From positions 27,456,025 to 27,516,024 of the forward strand of contig OU612070.1 of assembly GCA_914767715.1 (NCBI GenBank): 60,000 bases of DNA, read 5' to 3'. The notes beneath the pieces were generated by a model. It saw nothing but the letters and a program-made list of their open reading frames with translations. It did not search any database and was not told the DNA's origin. Both the position numbers and the translations under genes were made by a program. Below, one piece after another: positions 49,901-60,000 of the stretch; positions within the stretch are counted from its first letter, which is position 1, and every line of letters begins with the position of its first letter. This stretch comes from Membranipora membranacea (Eukaryota > Bryozoa > Gymnolaemata > Cheilostomatida > Membraniporidae).

Positions 49901-51672
49901 TATTCACAATGTTAGTTAAGAGTGGCCTATCAAAGAATCTGTGCTAACTCCATTTGCTGAATCATGTTGTGTATTTAAAGGACTCTTTGAGGTGTGCTAA
50001 GATCTGAGTTCTACTGCCGTTAAAAACAAGATCAATCTAAGTTTCATTGTTTTATCTTTTACTGACTAGATCTTCATTATCTACTCCAGTATTTAGCCTC
50101 TGTGTATCTGAAGCCCAAGCCGACGAAGAGGTCATATTTTGATGTAGCTGGAGGGTCTCGGATGGTGACTAGTTTTATACACATAGACGGAGAGACCCTG
50201 TCACACAGTCAGCTCACTCCGAGCAAACTAATCGTCGAGACTATACCTGAGTCAGAGTATGTAACTTAGTACTTGAGTCAGAGTATGATATTATACTGTT
50301 TATTTCACTTAAGGTAAATATTTCATTCTGCAATGCAGTTTCCTGGACAGACTACATTGCCTTGTGGTTTTTATAGGTTCGGGATGGTAATATAGGCCCA
50401 AGTCAGCATTCTCTTGCTAAATAACATTCTATACTTCAAATTATTGACCAACTTTCAGCAACAAGAGATGCAAAAAAAGGGAAAACTGGTTTAAAGTTTT
50501 TGTCAAACTATTTCTTTGATGATTTCACTTTGTGTCTCTTTTCTTCCTTACCCAGGACCTCGCCTCACGCTTCGGTCACAATGCTTACAGCTGGTGATGA
50601 GGAGACAACTCCTCAAATCACAGCCACCAGTCCCCTACCCCATCCACCTGCAGAGCTACTCAGAGACCCCTCAATCTTTAGGGGTAAGAAGCAACAACTA
50701 GCAGCCCCTCCACCCGATGAAGAGAGTAAAAGACCTGGCTCACCAATCAGCCCACCACCTCCAATGTCAAACCCTCCTGTAAGTAATACAGCCTAGTTCA
50801 AATCAGATGTAGCGGAATTGTGTCACTTACTAAACTTGAATGTGTTATTTGATCTCATTCTGTCTCCATCTTAGTAAAGAGGTATTTGGGGTGTGTGAGT
50901 AGCGATTGCAATGAAACTACATTTTACAAGATAGGGGGTGGGGGTGGGGTAATCGATTAGGCTTGGCTCATATTATAACTCTATTTGCAGCTCAAGACAT
51001 TGCATAATAACACCTTGCCTTCACCCTGTAGCCCACTTGTATGTCAAAGTTGTTAGTCTTTATCCTTCTGTTTGTGATTAGCCTCTCAGAGACACTTTAT
51101 ATCCTGATGACCCGATGTTCGCATCACCCGAGGCTCAGAGAAAGAACACAAACACAACAGTGGCCTTTGACAACGAACTCTATGCAGGTACGAGTAAAGC
51201 AAATATCTCACGATTGATCGGTTTCCTTTTTACCGTACAAAATACATTCTGAGAATAAACCAAGCCAGAGCTGTCGCTACACACGCTGCATTTTCCCTAG
51301 GTTTGGAGCACTTTAAGATAGACTATGACTTGGTCAAGATCCTACACAGGCCTATTTATATGGTGTGTAGCCGACCTTTACTTAGTGCTTACTTAGAGCT
51401 TCTATATTGCAGTGCCGTCTGGGGTCAAATCGAGACCTGATGTGAGGCCACCTCCTCCTCCGCCATGTAATAACGCACCAGTCTCTAAGGATGGTCAGAA
51501 ATCTCCCATCAGCTCCACACCTAAACCAATCAGAGCGGGCGTAGCTGTCACACCCGTAACCAGCCCCCAGATACCTCGATCTGCTAAACAGACAGGAGAA
51601 GGTAACTCCAGCAATGATACACAAACATTCAAAACCGAGGACCTACCCAGTGACGACGACTCCATATATTAA
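43982..51672 (+). CDS. Single-pass membrane protein with Pro-rich, tyrosine-bearing tail
   Basis: Five exons: 43982-44062, 50090-50256, 50556-50778, 51082-51187, 51413-51672. They total 837 nt (278 residues). The first junction (phase 0, across a 6-kb intron) fuses two halves of one hydrophobic helix (TGSLVLLMLAGCLLG + YLASVYL, about residues 11-34), which supports the link. The Lys/Arg cluster that follows (KPKPTKR) places the tail in the cytoplasm. The tail has Y43-FDV, a NELYAVPS motif, a final DDDSIY, and proline clusters (PPPPMSNPP, RPPPPPP) that suit SH3 or EVH1 partners. No catalytic domain is present. The design (tiny outside part, one helix, tail with tyrosines and prolines) resembles transmembrane adaptors such as LAT or PAG, but sequence similarity is not evident, so function is inferred from layout. 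Poly(A) signals lie at 51898-51907. Confidence 0.72.
44279..44865 (+). mobile_element. TTTTGCCAA-array element, copy 1
   Basis: A minisatellite of TTTTGCCAA / TTTCGCCAA units (44279-44575) is joined to a unique part of about 290 bp that contains GGTAAGGAATGCGTACCGGG. The same structure lies inverted at 48938-49503, so this is a dispersed element. Similarity begins at ACATTTCGCCAATG and ends near TTTGTATTTGCTGTGATC. No terminal inverted repeats or target duplications were found, so its class is unknown. Confidence 0.8.
44917..45432. mobile_element. hAT-like MITE with 8-bp target duplication
   Basis: A 516-bp element with ends CAGGGGTGCCCAACC and GGTTGGGCACCCCTG. It is flanked on both sides by the perfect 8-bp duplication CCATATCT (44909-44916 and 45433-45440). 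An 8-bp duplication and CAGGG ends are hallmarks of hAT elements. It contains no transposase. It shares its ends with 5935-6131. Confidence 0.93.
45565..45600. repeat. (TATAA)n microsatellite
   Basis: Seven or so uninterrupted copies of a TATAA pentamer within the large intron of the adaptor-like gene. Confidence 0.9.
45949..46598 (-). pseudogene. Unrecognised broken coding-like stretch
   Basis: Two overlapping minus-strand frames (46305-46598 and 45949-46371) give protein-like sequence. Possible continuity lies across a frameshift near 46370 (SANWWLG against MARRKDTRSK). A stretch reading SPQQFVDKINYYYTTI vaguely resembles the linker between endonuclease and reverse transcriptase of LINEs. 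No domain can be assigned. It lies in an intron of the gene on the other strand and next to a LINE remnant, so it is probably transposon debris. Confidence 0.3.
46805..47345 (+). pseudogene. Non-LTR retrotransposon reverse transcriptase remnant
   Basis: Fragments of a LINE reverse transcriptase are visible in different frames: FDTINHDILIKRL (palm motif region), GSVLGPILYLILINDL, then LFADDTN with the catalytic Asp-Asp pair, and a weak FLGIHLDES further on. Frameshifts and stops separate the blocks, so it is dead. The order matches CR1/Jockey-type LINEs. It sits in the first intron of the adaptor-like gene. Confidence 0.8.
48938..49503 (-). mobile_element. TTTTGCCAA-array element, copy 2 (inverted)
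   Basis: Reverse-complement counterpart of 44279-44865. The unique part lies at 48938-49190 (GACCCGGTACGCATTCCTTA) and the TTGGCAAAAT array at 49190-49503. The arrays face outward, and both copies lie in one intron. Confidence 0.8.
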
Positions 51673-53476
51673 GAATTCTCTTTAGTGTTACGTTACGTTT
51701 TCATCATGATACCTATAATATATATGCATGGGGATCATCAGAACCAATTAAACAGGTATTTCACTATCAATGTCATATCAAATTTTATCAGCATGTCTTT
51801 ATATATATATACATTAACACACTTATATTGAAAGTGAAAGCTCATCAAAATGTGTAATTATAATAACAATGATGTAAATTGTTTTTATACCATTAACAAT
51901 AAATAAAGTCACCAGTAACAAGGCCATATATTCATCAACTTTACTTCGATGTTTCAAGTGTTGAAAATATTCCTTTAAAAACTTGGTCAATCACTTATTA
52001 ATATTCAACTATATCAACTTCCAAATTTATGAATTGTATAACAATCATAAATAATGTGACAGCAATGGAAGACTGATCGCCATTATTGTCCAATAGATGG
52101 CTGTGAATAGAAATCACTAACAATTAAATGTCAATCTGAAGGAGGACAACAATCAATTTTCAGTCAAAACAGGATAGAATGTCAGTCTGTCCATGCCGTC
52201 ATTGAACTAACACACACTCCATCAAACAGAACCAAACCTGCAAAACGATGAGTCTGCAACATAAAGAGAATGAGGGATTTGCTCTCAATACGGATATAAA
52301 TGTGACTGTTGTTTTCAAGTCTGTCATTACTTCCCTGCCTCTCTCCTCTCGGTCATACCCTCGATAAATAAGTAAGTTACATGTTAATTCTTGTTCTCTA
52401 ATCATTCGTTAGATTTCAGATATCAATAACTTACTGATAACAATAGAGTTGTCCCTCTTGCTCAATTACAATGAATATGGCTAGTGGTGAGTTGGCTGTG
52501 TGTATGTATTCCATTGCATTGCATCTAACAATCATGGATGATTTCAGCTTTTGTTGAGACTCAACCCATATATAGAAGCAGCAATTTATAGGATTTTTAC
52601 AGTGCCATCAACTGCATACCAGGCCATAACACTTATATTCATCTTACCTGACCAAGAGGAACAATTCAGATAGATATCAATAGTTAACAGTATAGACCTT
52701 TGAATTATTTATTGTTGAAATCTGGACTCATTACAGCAGCACTTACTGCCTGAAGAAAAAATGCTTTTGCCAGATGGTAGACTTTTAAGCAGATAAATAA
52801 CAGATCTCATCGAAGGGACAGTTTTTTTGGCTTTGTCATTCCTTTTGGCAGGAAGTCGTGAATGAATTTGATTCAGAAAGCCAGTTAACTAAGTCTACTT
52901 AGGTCTACTTATTTGGAACACATGGAACCATGTTGATATTTTATCATGGGATTAAAAAAAACTTTTGTTAATTATTACTGGTGCACTTTTTGCCTGTCTC
53001 TCTGCTTTTCCTTATTGTTTTTATGTCACTGCATGCAAAGCATTCCGAAAAATGATTGTAGATTGACAGTGAAGGAAACATGCTGAGAGCTTGGGTTATC
53101 TGTAGTAGTTGTGTTGCTGATGTTTGGAGCTGCCATGTCTGTGAGTAACTCCAATCTCCAATCAATTCAATCAAAATATTAAATGGATCAAAGTCAAATA
53201 TAACAAAAATGAGTTTAGTCAAATGATAAATAAACAATTTATTGATTTTTGAATGGTGCTAAGTATCTTGGTTTATCATGTTCCCTATGAATTTTATTGT
53301 TATTTTAGGTTTATTTTAGTTCATGTCATATGAAAGATAATTTAATATAGATTCCTTGTTGATGCAATGATTTCCTACCATCTTATCATTTGAAAACTGT
53401 TATGTATCTGCTGTAAATATATATCATATTTAGCTCAACAAAATTACGCCTCGTTCAATACAGCTTAGACTCTATA

Positions 53477-53610
53477 GTTCAAGCGCTTAAACTGTGCCGG
53501 GGTAGCTGGTATTAGCATTTTATTATCAACCACTCCCCCCATTGTTGGGAAAGTGGTTGATAATAAAATGCTAATACCAGCTACCCCGGCACAGTTTAAG
53601 CGCTTAAACT
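53477..53610. repeat. Near-perfect 57-bp hairpin
   Basis: The arm 53477-53533 (AGTTCAAGCGCTTAAACTGT...) pairs with 53553-53610, with about one mismatch and one unpaired base. A 19-base loop (TCCCCCCATTGTTGGGAAA) separates them. Confidence 0.92.
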
Positions 53611-54023
53611 ACTTAGTCTCACTCTTGTTCTAAAAGAAAAGAGACACTCATTTTTGTTGATCGTTTGTTTATCTCCATTAAAACTTGGAATTAAACAAGT
53701 TTTAGTGATGGGAGCTACAGCGTTCAGGCGATAAAGTGATGTGAGATTTTTAGGTATCACTCTCACTTTTCTGTTTCAGATACAATTTCCAGGCTATATG
53801 TGCGAACAAACTAACAGTGGCGTTAATATATGTGACTGTTAATCAAGTTCAAACTCGTGGCAACAAAAGTTACTGTTCCCAAGTTTTTTAGAATTTAGTA
53901 TTTTACTTTATGACATAGAATAAAACACACTGTACTCAGACAACATACACAAACGCGATTAGAGAGGATTCTAAACGCTTCATTCCTTTCCAACTACTGA
54001 TGATAGAACTTCCTATATAAAGA

Positions 54024-54722
54024 CACAGAGTAAGGATAAACAGAGGGGACACTTCAATGATCCTTATAGTGCCTGCGGTTTTTGATTAACTGGGGGAAAA
54101 TTGTGCACAGCTGGATGCCGAAAACTCATTATCTCTATATGTTATAATGTCATTTTTCTTGCAGACATCCCTACCTTTGATGGGCCATAATTCATTCTGT
54201 ATCCTAAAGACTGATTTCCAACTTTGTTAGAATGTCCAACCTTCAAGCTATACACCATATTATTGTCATTTTTGCTAGGATACATAGGCTATGAGCTATC
54301 TGCATTTGTAAAATGAGTTTTATTATATAGATTTACGTGTGACAATTGATAAACTTCTGGTCATAAAAATTAGGAAATTTCCGTCTATTGACCCAGGCCA
54401 CATGTAAATCTATATGATATAACTCATTTTATAAACACAGATAGCTCATAGTCTATGTATCCTAGCAAAAAAGGACAATAATATGGTGTATAGCTTGAAG
54501 GTTGGACATTCTAACAAAGTTGGAAATCAGTCTTTAGGATAAATACAGAATGAATTATGGCCCATCAAAGGTAGAGATGTCTGCAAGAAAAATGACATTA
54601 TAACATATAGAGATAATTTTTTTTTCAGCATCCAGATGTGCACAATTTTCCCCCAGTTAATCAAAAACCGCAGGCACTATAACGATCATTGAAGTGTCCC
54701 CTCTGTTTATCCTTACTCTGTG
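54024..54722. mobile_element. 699-bp foldback transposon with 7-bp target duplication
   Basis: Arms of about 319 bp (54024-54342) and 324 bp (54399-54722) are highly similar inverted repeats around a loop of about 56 bp. The ends are CACAGAGTAAGG and CCTTACTCTGTG. ATAAAGA lies directly outside both ends (54017-54023 and 54723-54729), a 7-bp target-site duplication. There is no ORF. It is a non-autonomous foldback/MITE; the superfamily is unclear. Confidence 0.92.
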
Positions 54723-57700
54723 ATAAAGACCTAAGACATAACTTTGAGATATACAGCTGACCTTATGTGTTATCGAAGTGATCACAGAGCTGGCGATTAC
54801 TGTAACTACCTTATATAATTATTATCTCTACATTCTATGATTATCTACTTTCCTTGTTACCTCTCATGATGGTAAAACAATAAAACATACTATACATGAT
54901 ATCCTGAGAGTCGCAAATATACGGGCTGTCATGGCTTTACAACTAGGCCAGCTAGCAAAATATGTGCTTGATAGATTTTGTCTTTCCTGCAAAGAACTTG
55001 AACAAGCCAGAAAAAGTGATTATTACATGAGACAGAGAGTTCACTTCTATTGACTTGGTGATAGTGCTAATTGAAAAGCAAAGTAGTCCGATAGCACCTA
55101 TATCATCTATAATATCCTGTTGGAGCCAAAAACATCATACTATTTTGCTTACACGGCTTAGGATGAATTTGATGTCACAACACAACACTAGGACTCTCAT
55201 AGACAATGGACTATCAACTAATAATGACTGATTTACATTTAAAAATTTTCCTCAGTAAATAAATATGAATGTTGCAAATAACTATAGGTAGACATTCCTC
55301 AACTTTAGGTGGGCTTTTGGATTTTTGAAAGCTAATATTGATTTTGTAGTGAATTATAAATAACTAAATTACATCACAATACCAAAAGTAGTAAAAATCC
55401 ACTGAGAACTAGAGGTGAAGAAATCCTTGAAATACAAGGTTTGATTAATGGTGCTGAGGCTAGCTGCAAATAGGTTGTCCTAGAAATAGCCGCGTCTTTT
55501 AGTGGTACACACCATTTTGTTTGCTGTTTCTACAACTCTGTGAAAAACAATAATGCAAGCAAGCTGATTAATTGTCTTATAAACTATAATTCTCATCATT
55601 TTCATCATCAATAACTAATGATAAATAGATCATATAACCCAAACGACCGAAATGCCACGCCTGAGCTTTTTTCTGCCACTATTGTATCTTGACAACATGC
55701 CATGGTTTCAACCTTTAAAAGACATTCATCTAAATTGTCAGTCAATTGTGGTAAGTGGCATATAGTTTCCCAAGCAAACATAGGGATACAGAATACTGCA
55801 CATGGAAGGGTTATAGAATCCTAGTGCGTGAAAGCTGTCAGGTTCTTTCCGACAAGTCAATACTTTATTGAGTGGTAATAATCTTTTAACATACTGCAAT
55901 GAAGGTCAATGCTCCAGTCTTTGTGGATTTGTGTCTCTTGGCTCACTGTGAACACATGGTTATTTACTAAACTTGATCACCAGATTGACACATTTAGTTG
56001 ATGGTAGGTTTTTACCAGGTGTTCTCAAGAGTAGGAGATGGACAATAGTAACACTCGACGAGCAATCTTCTCTGGGCTTTATTGACTCTTAATCTACTAC
56101 TGCATCTTACTCCTTGCCGACCTTCCTGGCAATATATTTATATATTTATCTTTTTTAAGATATTAAAGTAGAAACTCCCCTTTTTACCCATTTATCTTAT
56201 GATGAAAGTCTCACCTGTTAGGATTAAAAGTCCCACAGAGAGCTAAGGTGTTGGGCCCTCTTTTGTTTGCAAGCAATGATAAATACTCAACACTGAACTT
56301 CTCAATAGTACAATCAATTCTATTTGTGTAAAGAATCCTTTCGTTCTTGCCTTGTTTTATACTGAAAGAGGATTAAATGTCCTCGTTGTTAAACATCTGT
56401 TGAGTGCTGGTTGGTCAGTTTGTTGATTTGAAGGTTTTGATTGGCTAGGAAAGTGTTGAAACTATCTCCAGTGGTGTCAACTCAAAAACATTTGGGAACA
56501 TAACTCCCTAAAATACTTTGCAAGTGAACTTTACCTTTTAGCACATATCCTGTCCCAACCAGTTAAGAGTTTTAAGACATCATCTATTCTATATTACCGG
56601 TTGAACAGACTGTTAACTCAATACAGCACTCAGTTTTTTCCCATCTGTGAACGAAGCAGCAGATTTTTTTGAGAGTTGTGTAACAAAGTTTCAGGGCAAG
56701 GCGCAGTGCCTTGACACCCGACACCAAAGTGGGATCAACTTTTTCTCAAATTTATCAGATCATTTCATGATCATATATATAATCATTATTCAAATACCAC
56801 ACTCAGGTCAAGCTTAGTTGGTAGGAGGTTGAAATCACTATTGTAAACCAATGTTATTTTGGTGTTCTCAAATGACACATATACTATGCAATTACAATGG
56901 GCCAGTATTAACCATTTTGTATGCTAGATATCACTACTTTTTGCCGCCGGACCATCAAACTTTGCAATGTTTGGTCAATTTCCACATCCTGTTATCTGAA
57001 CATTTACTGGCAAAGCGCTATAGCATTCCAATGTTGATTAGTTTTTCCATTATTAAACTACATGTATGTATTCTGTCGAACACCATTATATGTATATATT
57101 AATATCAGCAGAAACTTTAGAGTTATCTCATCCTAGAGGCAATGTGACATCATGCAGGGTGGAGTATACCACAAACCCTAACCCTACATATGGATAATTC
57201 TCAACATATAGTGAGTTCCGATGGATAAACCAGCCTCAACTCCTACCTTTATGCCTCCCTCGGGGCATCGAAAGATGGAGAAGGAAGGGTTTTTGGTAGG
57301 AACACTGTACACATCTTGACAAACTTCGTTGGCAACAAAGCTTGTCAAGTGGCAACAAAGCTTGTCAAGTAAGGATATCTCATATGATGGTCTGTATATT
57401 GCATGTATTGATTAAATTATGAATGCAGGTGCGTTGGTGATTTTTGCTCTCTCAACAAAGTTCGGGAGGTGGCATGTGATGAAAATTCAAGCTGAACCCA
57501 AAGCAACTCTCGAATACAGTTATCTATGCGAATAGCACAAATATGTATCAATCTAGTGCAAACAGTGTTTCAATTCTTTTTTGTTTCTCCTCATGACATG
57601 ATGAAATGGTAGCATTGATTCTTAGGCCAACATCGGTGACTTATTTTGACACATGCGGTTTTGTCGGCAGGAATTTGAGCTACGGAAATCTGATGGATTG

Positions 57701-58577
57701 CAGGTCTTAAAGTTTCTCTTGAGTAAAGGGCTGAACTTCCGGAGTTGATTTCCTCAGCATGGCCACTTGATTCAATACAAATATGTGCGACTCCAGGTAA
57801 TTTTGATTGATATATGCCATGTAGGCAGGTGAATGATCCAGAGAAAATAGTGCTCAAGATTACAAATGGTCATGTTGACATTTGATTGATCAATTAATTG
57901 AGTCAATAAAAAATAGATACTGGATACTTTTACTGCATTTTATGTTGATTTATCACATTCTGATGTGAGCTTACTCATAAACTGTTATTGCTCAGCTAAT
58001 TAATCTCCAGTTAGTAGTTCAGTCCCATACCTCAATTCCTACACTCATGTCTGATGCAATCATTGTCATATGTCACGGCCCGTGGTTTAGAAAAAGTCTT
58101 TTGAATGTTGTTACAAATTTTTCGCGGCCCTTCACTGATTGATATTGTACATATTCAGAGTCCAAATTTAGAGGGCATTAGTGACCAGAGCAATCTGTGT
58201 TAGCACCCAGTTACGTTGTTAGTATGGTAACACGCAGATCTGTTTTCCAAGAAACTTATCTTTTATCTCAAACAAGTAATAATACAAGAGAATGAACTCG
58301 TAGCTAGATTGGACCATGCAATTCTATGTTTAAATATAAAGTTGAAACTCAGTTAATTATATTTATTGACATAATTCTTGAAAAACTTAGAAGTTACAGC
58401 AGTATTTACTCATTTCATTGAGTCTTGATTGTAACTTTGCAGGTTTAGTTTGTTCAGCCAGCAGACATCATGGATGACCTGCTGGCAGACTGACCTGCAA
58501 AGTTGCCTACTTTTTCAGTCTATACTTTCTACTTGAGGTAAACAAAAACAAACACAAGAAGGAAGTAACAAATAATT

Positions 58578-60000
58578 CTACATAGATGTTAACTGGGTCC
58601 CTTGTTTGTGTGAGCTCTGAGCGTTATTGGATGAGCCGTTATCGACTGTCACGTTACGTCCACTGGACACTATAGATATCCAACACTTCTGTCTAAATTC
58701 TTTTAATCGCTTCATTGTTTCTCTTGACCTCATAAAATATATGAAGATATCTACTAATGTGGTGCAAGAGCAGACAACAATTAAGATTCTCTGAATCTTT
58801 CCGTTGTCCTCTATGTCTTTTGGAATGATCGCACTCTCTGCAAATGTTAGTATATAATATACCTGCAGGGGCATCCATAGCAGAAGGAATGATACGAGGA
58901 GAGCTATTGTAGTACAGAGACCCTTGGCTTTCTGGTTCCTCATCTGGGTTGTACGCTGCTCAGCTGTGGAGGATAACGAATACCTATGAAGATAGTGTCT
59001 CTTCCTCGCTACTTTGAGCACAACCCATGCTACATATCCATATATCAGGATAAGAGCTACGAACACAATCGAGACGATAGTCATATCTACCGCAAAGCTG
59101 ATATTTCTAAAACTATCCTGTTTTAAATTGATGAAATACTTGCCCTCGTGATAAAACCTATATATATCCCATTGTTCATAATATTCATCATATTCCGTTT
59201 CATCGACAACATAGTCCCTAACTATAATAGCACCAGCCTCCCTGACTCCTTTATATGTGATGACATCATAAAGGATGCCGTTGAGGATAGCGAGCACCCA
59301 AGCACATGCGATAAGTAGGGCGACGACTCTTTTTCTAAGAAGAATGTGGTGTTTTAGTGACCATTTAACTGCGATGAAATGGTCCAATGACATCAGAAAT
59401 AGTGCAAGTATGTTTCCCGTGGTCCCTGTAACCCAGACTCTGTGAAATATAACAGAAGCTTTTTAATCAATTTTTTTTAAAAACAGATCAAAGTTCCTCT
59501 ATCTGAATAGGGGGGAAGACCAGATCAAGTCTAATGTCAAGCCCTTGCTATAGCCAAACCAAAACTCTCGTTTCTTAATTTTCAAGTTTAACTTTCTTAA
59601 TTTCAAGTTTAAATTTTCTTTTAAAAGTTTTATTGCAAGTCCCAGTCACCAATAACAAACTCTCTTCAATAGCATCCTGTGTTCTGCAGGGCAATATTCA
59701 TCTGAGACACATAAAAAAGTGCACTGGCTGTACAATCTGGACCACTTGTTTGTGCCCCAATTGATTCACACATTGAATATATTCTTGTAGGAGAAATTTT
59801 GACTTGTATACCAACTGCAAATCTTGTCTTCATTGGCTGCACATACCTTTGTATGATGCTGATAGCAAACTGAAATTTCATTCTTAGTTTTTCGACTTGC
59901 AGCTTTTCGGTCACAACTCTGTCTCTGAGTACAAAGTTGTTCTGGTAAATCCTCAGCCCAAATAATAGAGCTCCACAAACAGCAATAAAGATGTCACTGA
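58578..60000 (-). CDS. Rhodopsin-like GPCR (partial, 5' end outside)
   Basis: Two exons are visible: 59847 to beyond 60000, and 58578-59439. The phase-2 junction closes correctly and the stop is at 58578-58580. The first visible exon starts in TM2 (SDIFIAVCGALLFGL, with the conserved Asp). TM3 ends in SLDHFIAVKW, replacing the usual DRY. TM4 is VVALLIACAWVLAILNGIL. There is a long acidic, tyrosine-rich second extracellular loop (YDEYYEQWDIYRFY), then TM5, TM6 with LLWMPLQVYY (a CWxP variant), and TM7 with VDIFIYFMR in place of NPxxY. The tail is Ser/Asn-rich and ends TSM. It acts in the plasma membrane; the ligand cannot be inferred. The conserved TM3 Cys was not seen in the visible part. Confidence 0.85.

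Larger units (their letters stand above)
51673..58577. other. Gene-poor 6.9-kb intergenic region
   Basis: This runs from the 3' end of the adaptor-like gene to the 3' end of the GPCR. It holds the poly(A) signals at 51898-51907, a long hairpin at 53477-53610, a large foldback element at 54024-54722 and a short tandem duplication of GGCAACAAAGCTTGTCAAGT near 57332-57370. I found no exon with coding signals. Confidence 0.5.

Noticed and set aside
57591-57857. 88-residue minus-strand ORF
   Set aside because: No domain, no splice signals and no neighbouring exons in phase.

Overview
The window is animal nuclear DNA: AT-rich, with intron-broken genes on both strands joined by GT-AG splice sites, long non-coding stretches, many minisatellites and several non-autonomous transposons. 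A kinesin light chain, a rhodopsin-like GPCR, sushi, WAP, EGF and fibronectin-III-like domains all point to Metazoa. I cannot name the species. An early-branching invertebrate such as a sponge is only a guess. No prokaryotic operon, CRISPR array, tRNA or rRNA was seen. All gene models were spliced by eye; reading phases close exactly in every complete model.

Layout, left to right: (1) the 3' part of a secreted protein with two WAP-type modules and a Ser/Thr/Pro-rich tail (+, to 3399); (2) a 13-exon, 913-residue type I receptor with about five FN3-like domains, one sushi domain, one membrane helix and a 288-residue tyrosine-rich cytoplasmic region (-, 4319-11848); (3) a single-exon class 3 lipase with signal peptide, Cys-rich head and probable GPI-type tail (+, 13334-14686); (4) translation initiation factor eIF5, complete in nine coding exons (-, 16263-22456), preceded by two alternative 5' exons that feed one long upstream ORF overlapping the eIF5 start in another frame (to 24621); (5) a complete kinesin light chain (+, 26185-39831) with two interchangeable 88-nt exons in the TPR region; (6) a small secreted EGF-like protein with a Thr-rich repeat tail (+, 41073-43338); (7) a single-pass membrane protein with a Pro-rich, tyrosine-bearing cytoplasmic tail that resembles transmembrane adaptors (+, 43982-51672), whose 6-kb first intron is full of repeats; (8) the 3' part of a GPCR (-, 58578 to the window end).

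Repeats are prominent. There are two hAT-like MITEs, one with a perfect 8-bp target duplication. A 699-bp foldback element has 7-bp target duplications. Two inverted copies of an element built on TTTTGCCAA minisatellites sit in one intron, and there are smaller hairpins. Six minisatellites or short duplications lie directly on splice junctions of genes 2, 4 and 5. The neighbouring genes show no shared pathway. The receptor and the adaptor-like protein both have candidate SH2-binding tyrosines and could belong to one signalling system, but that is inference only.
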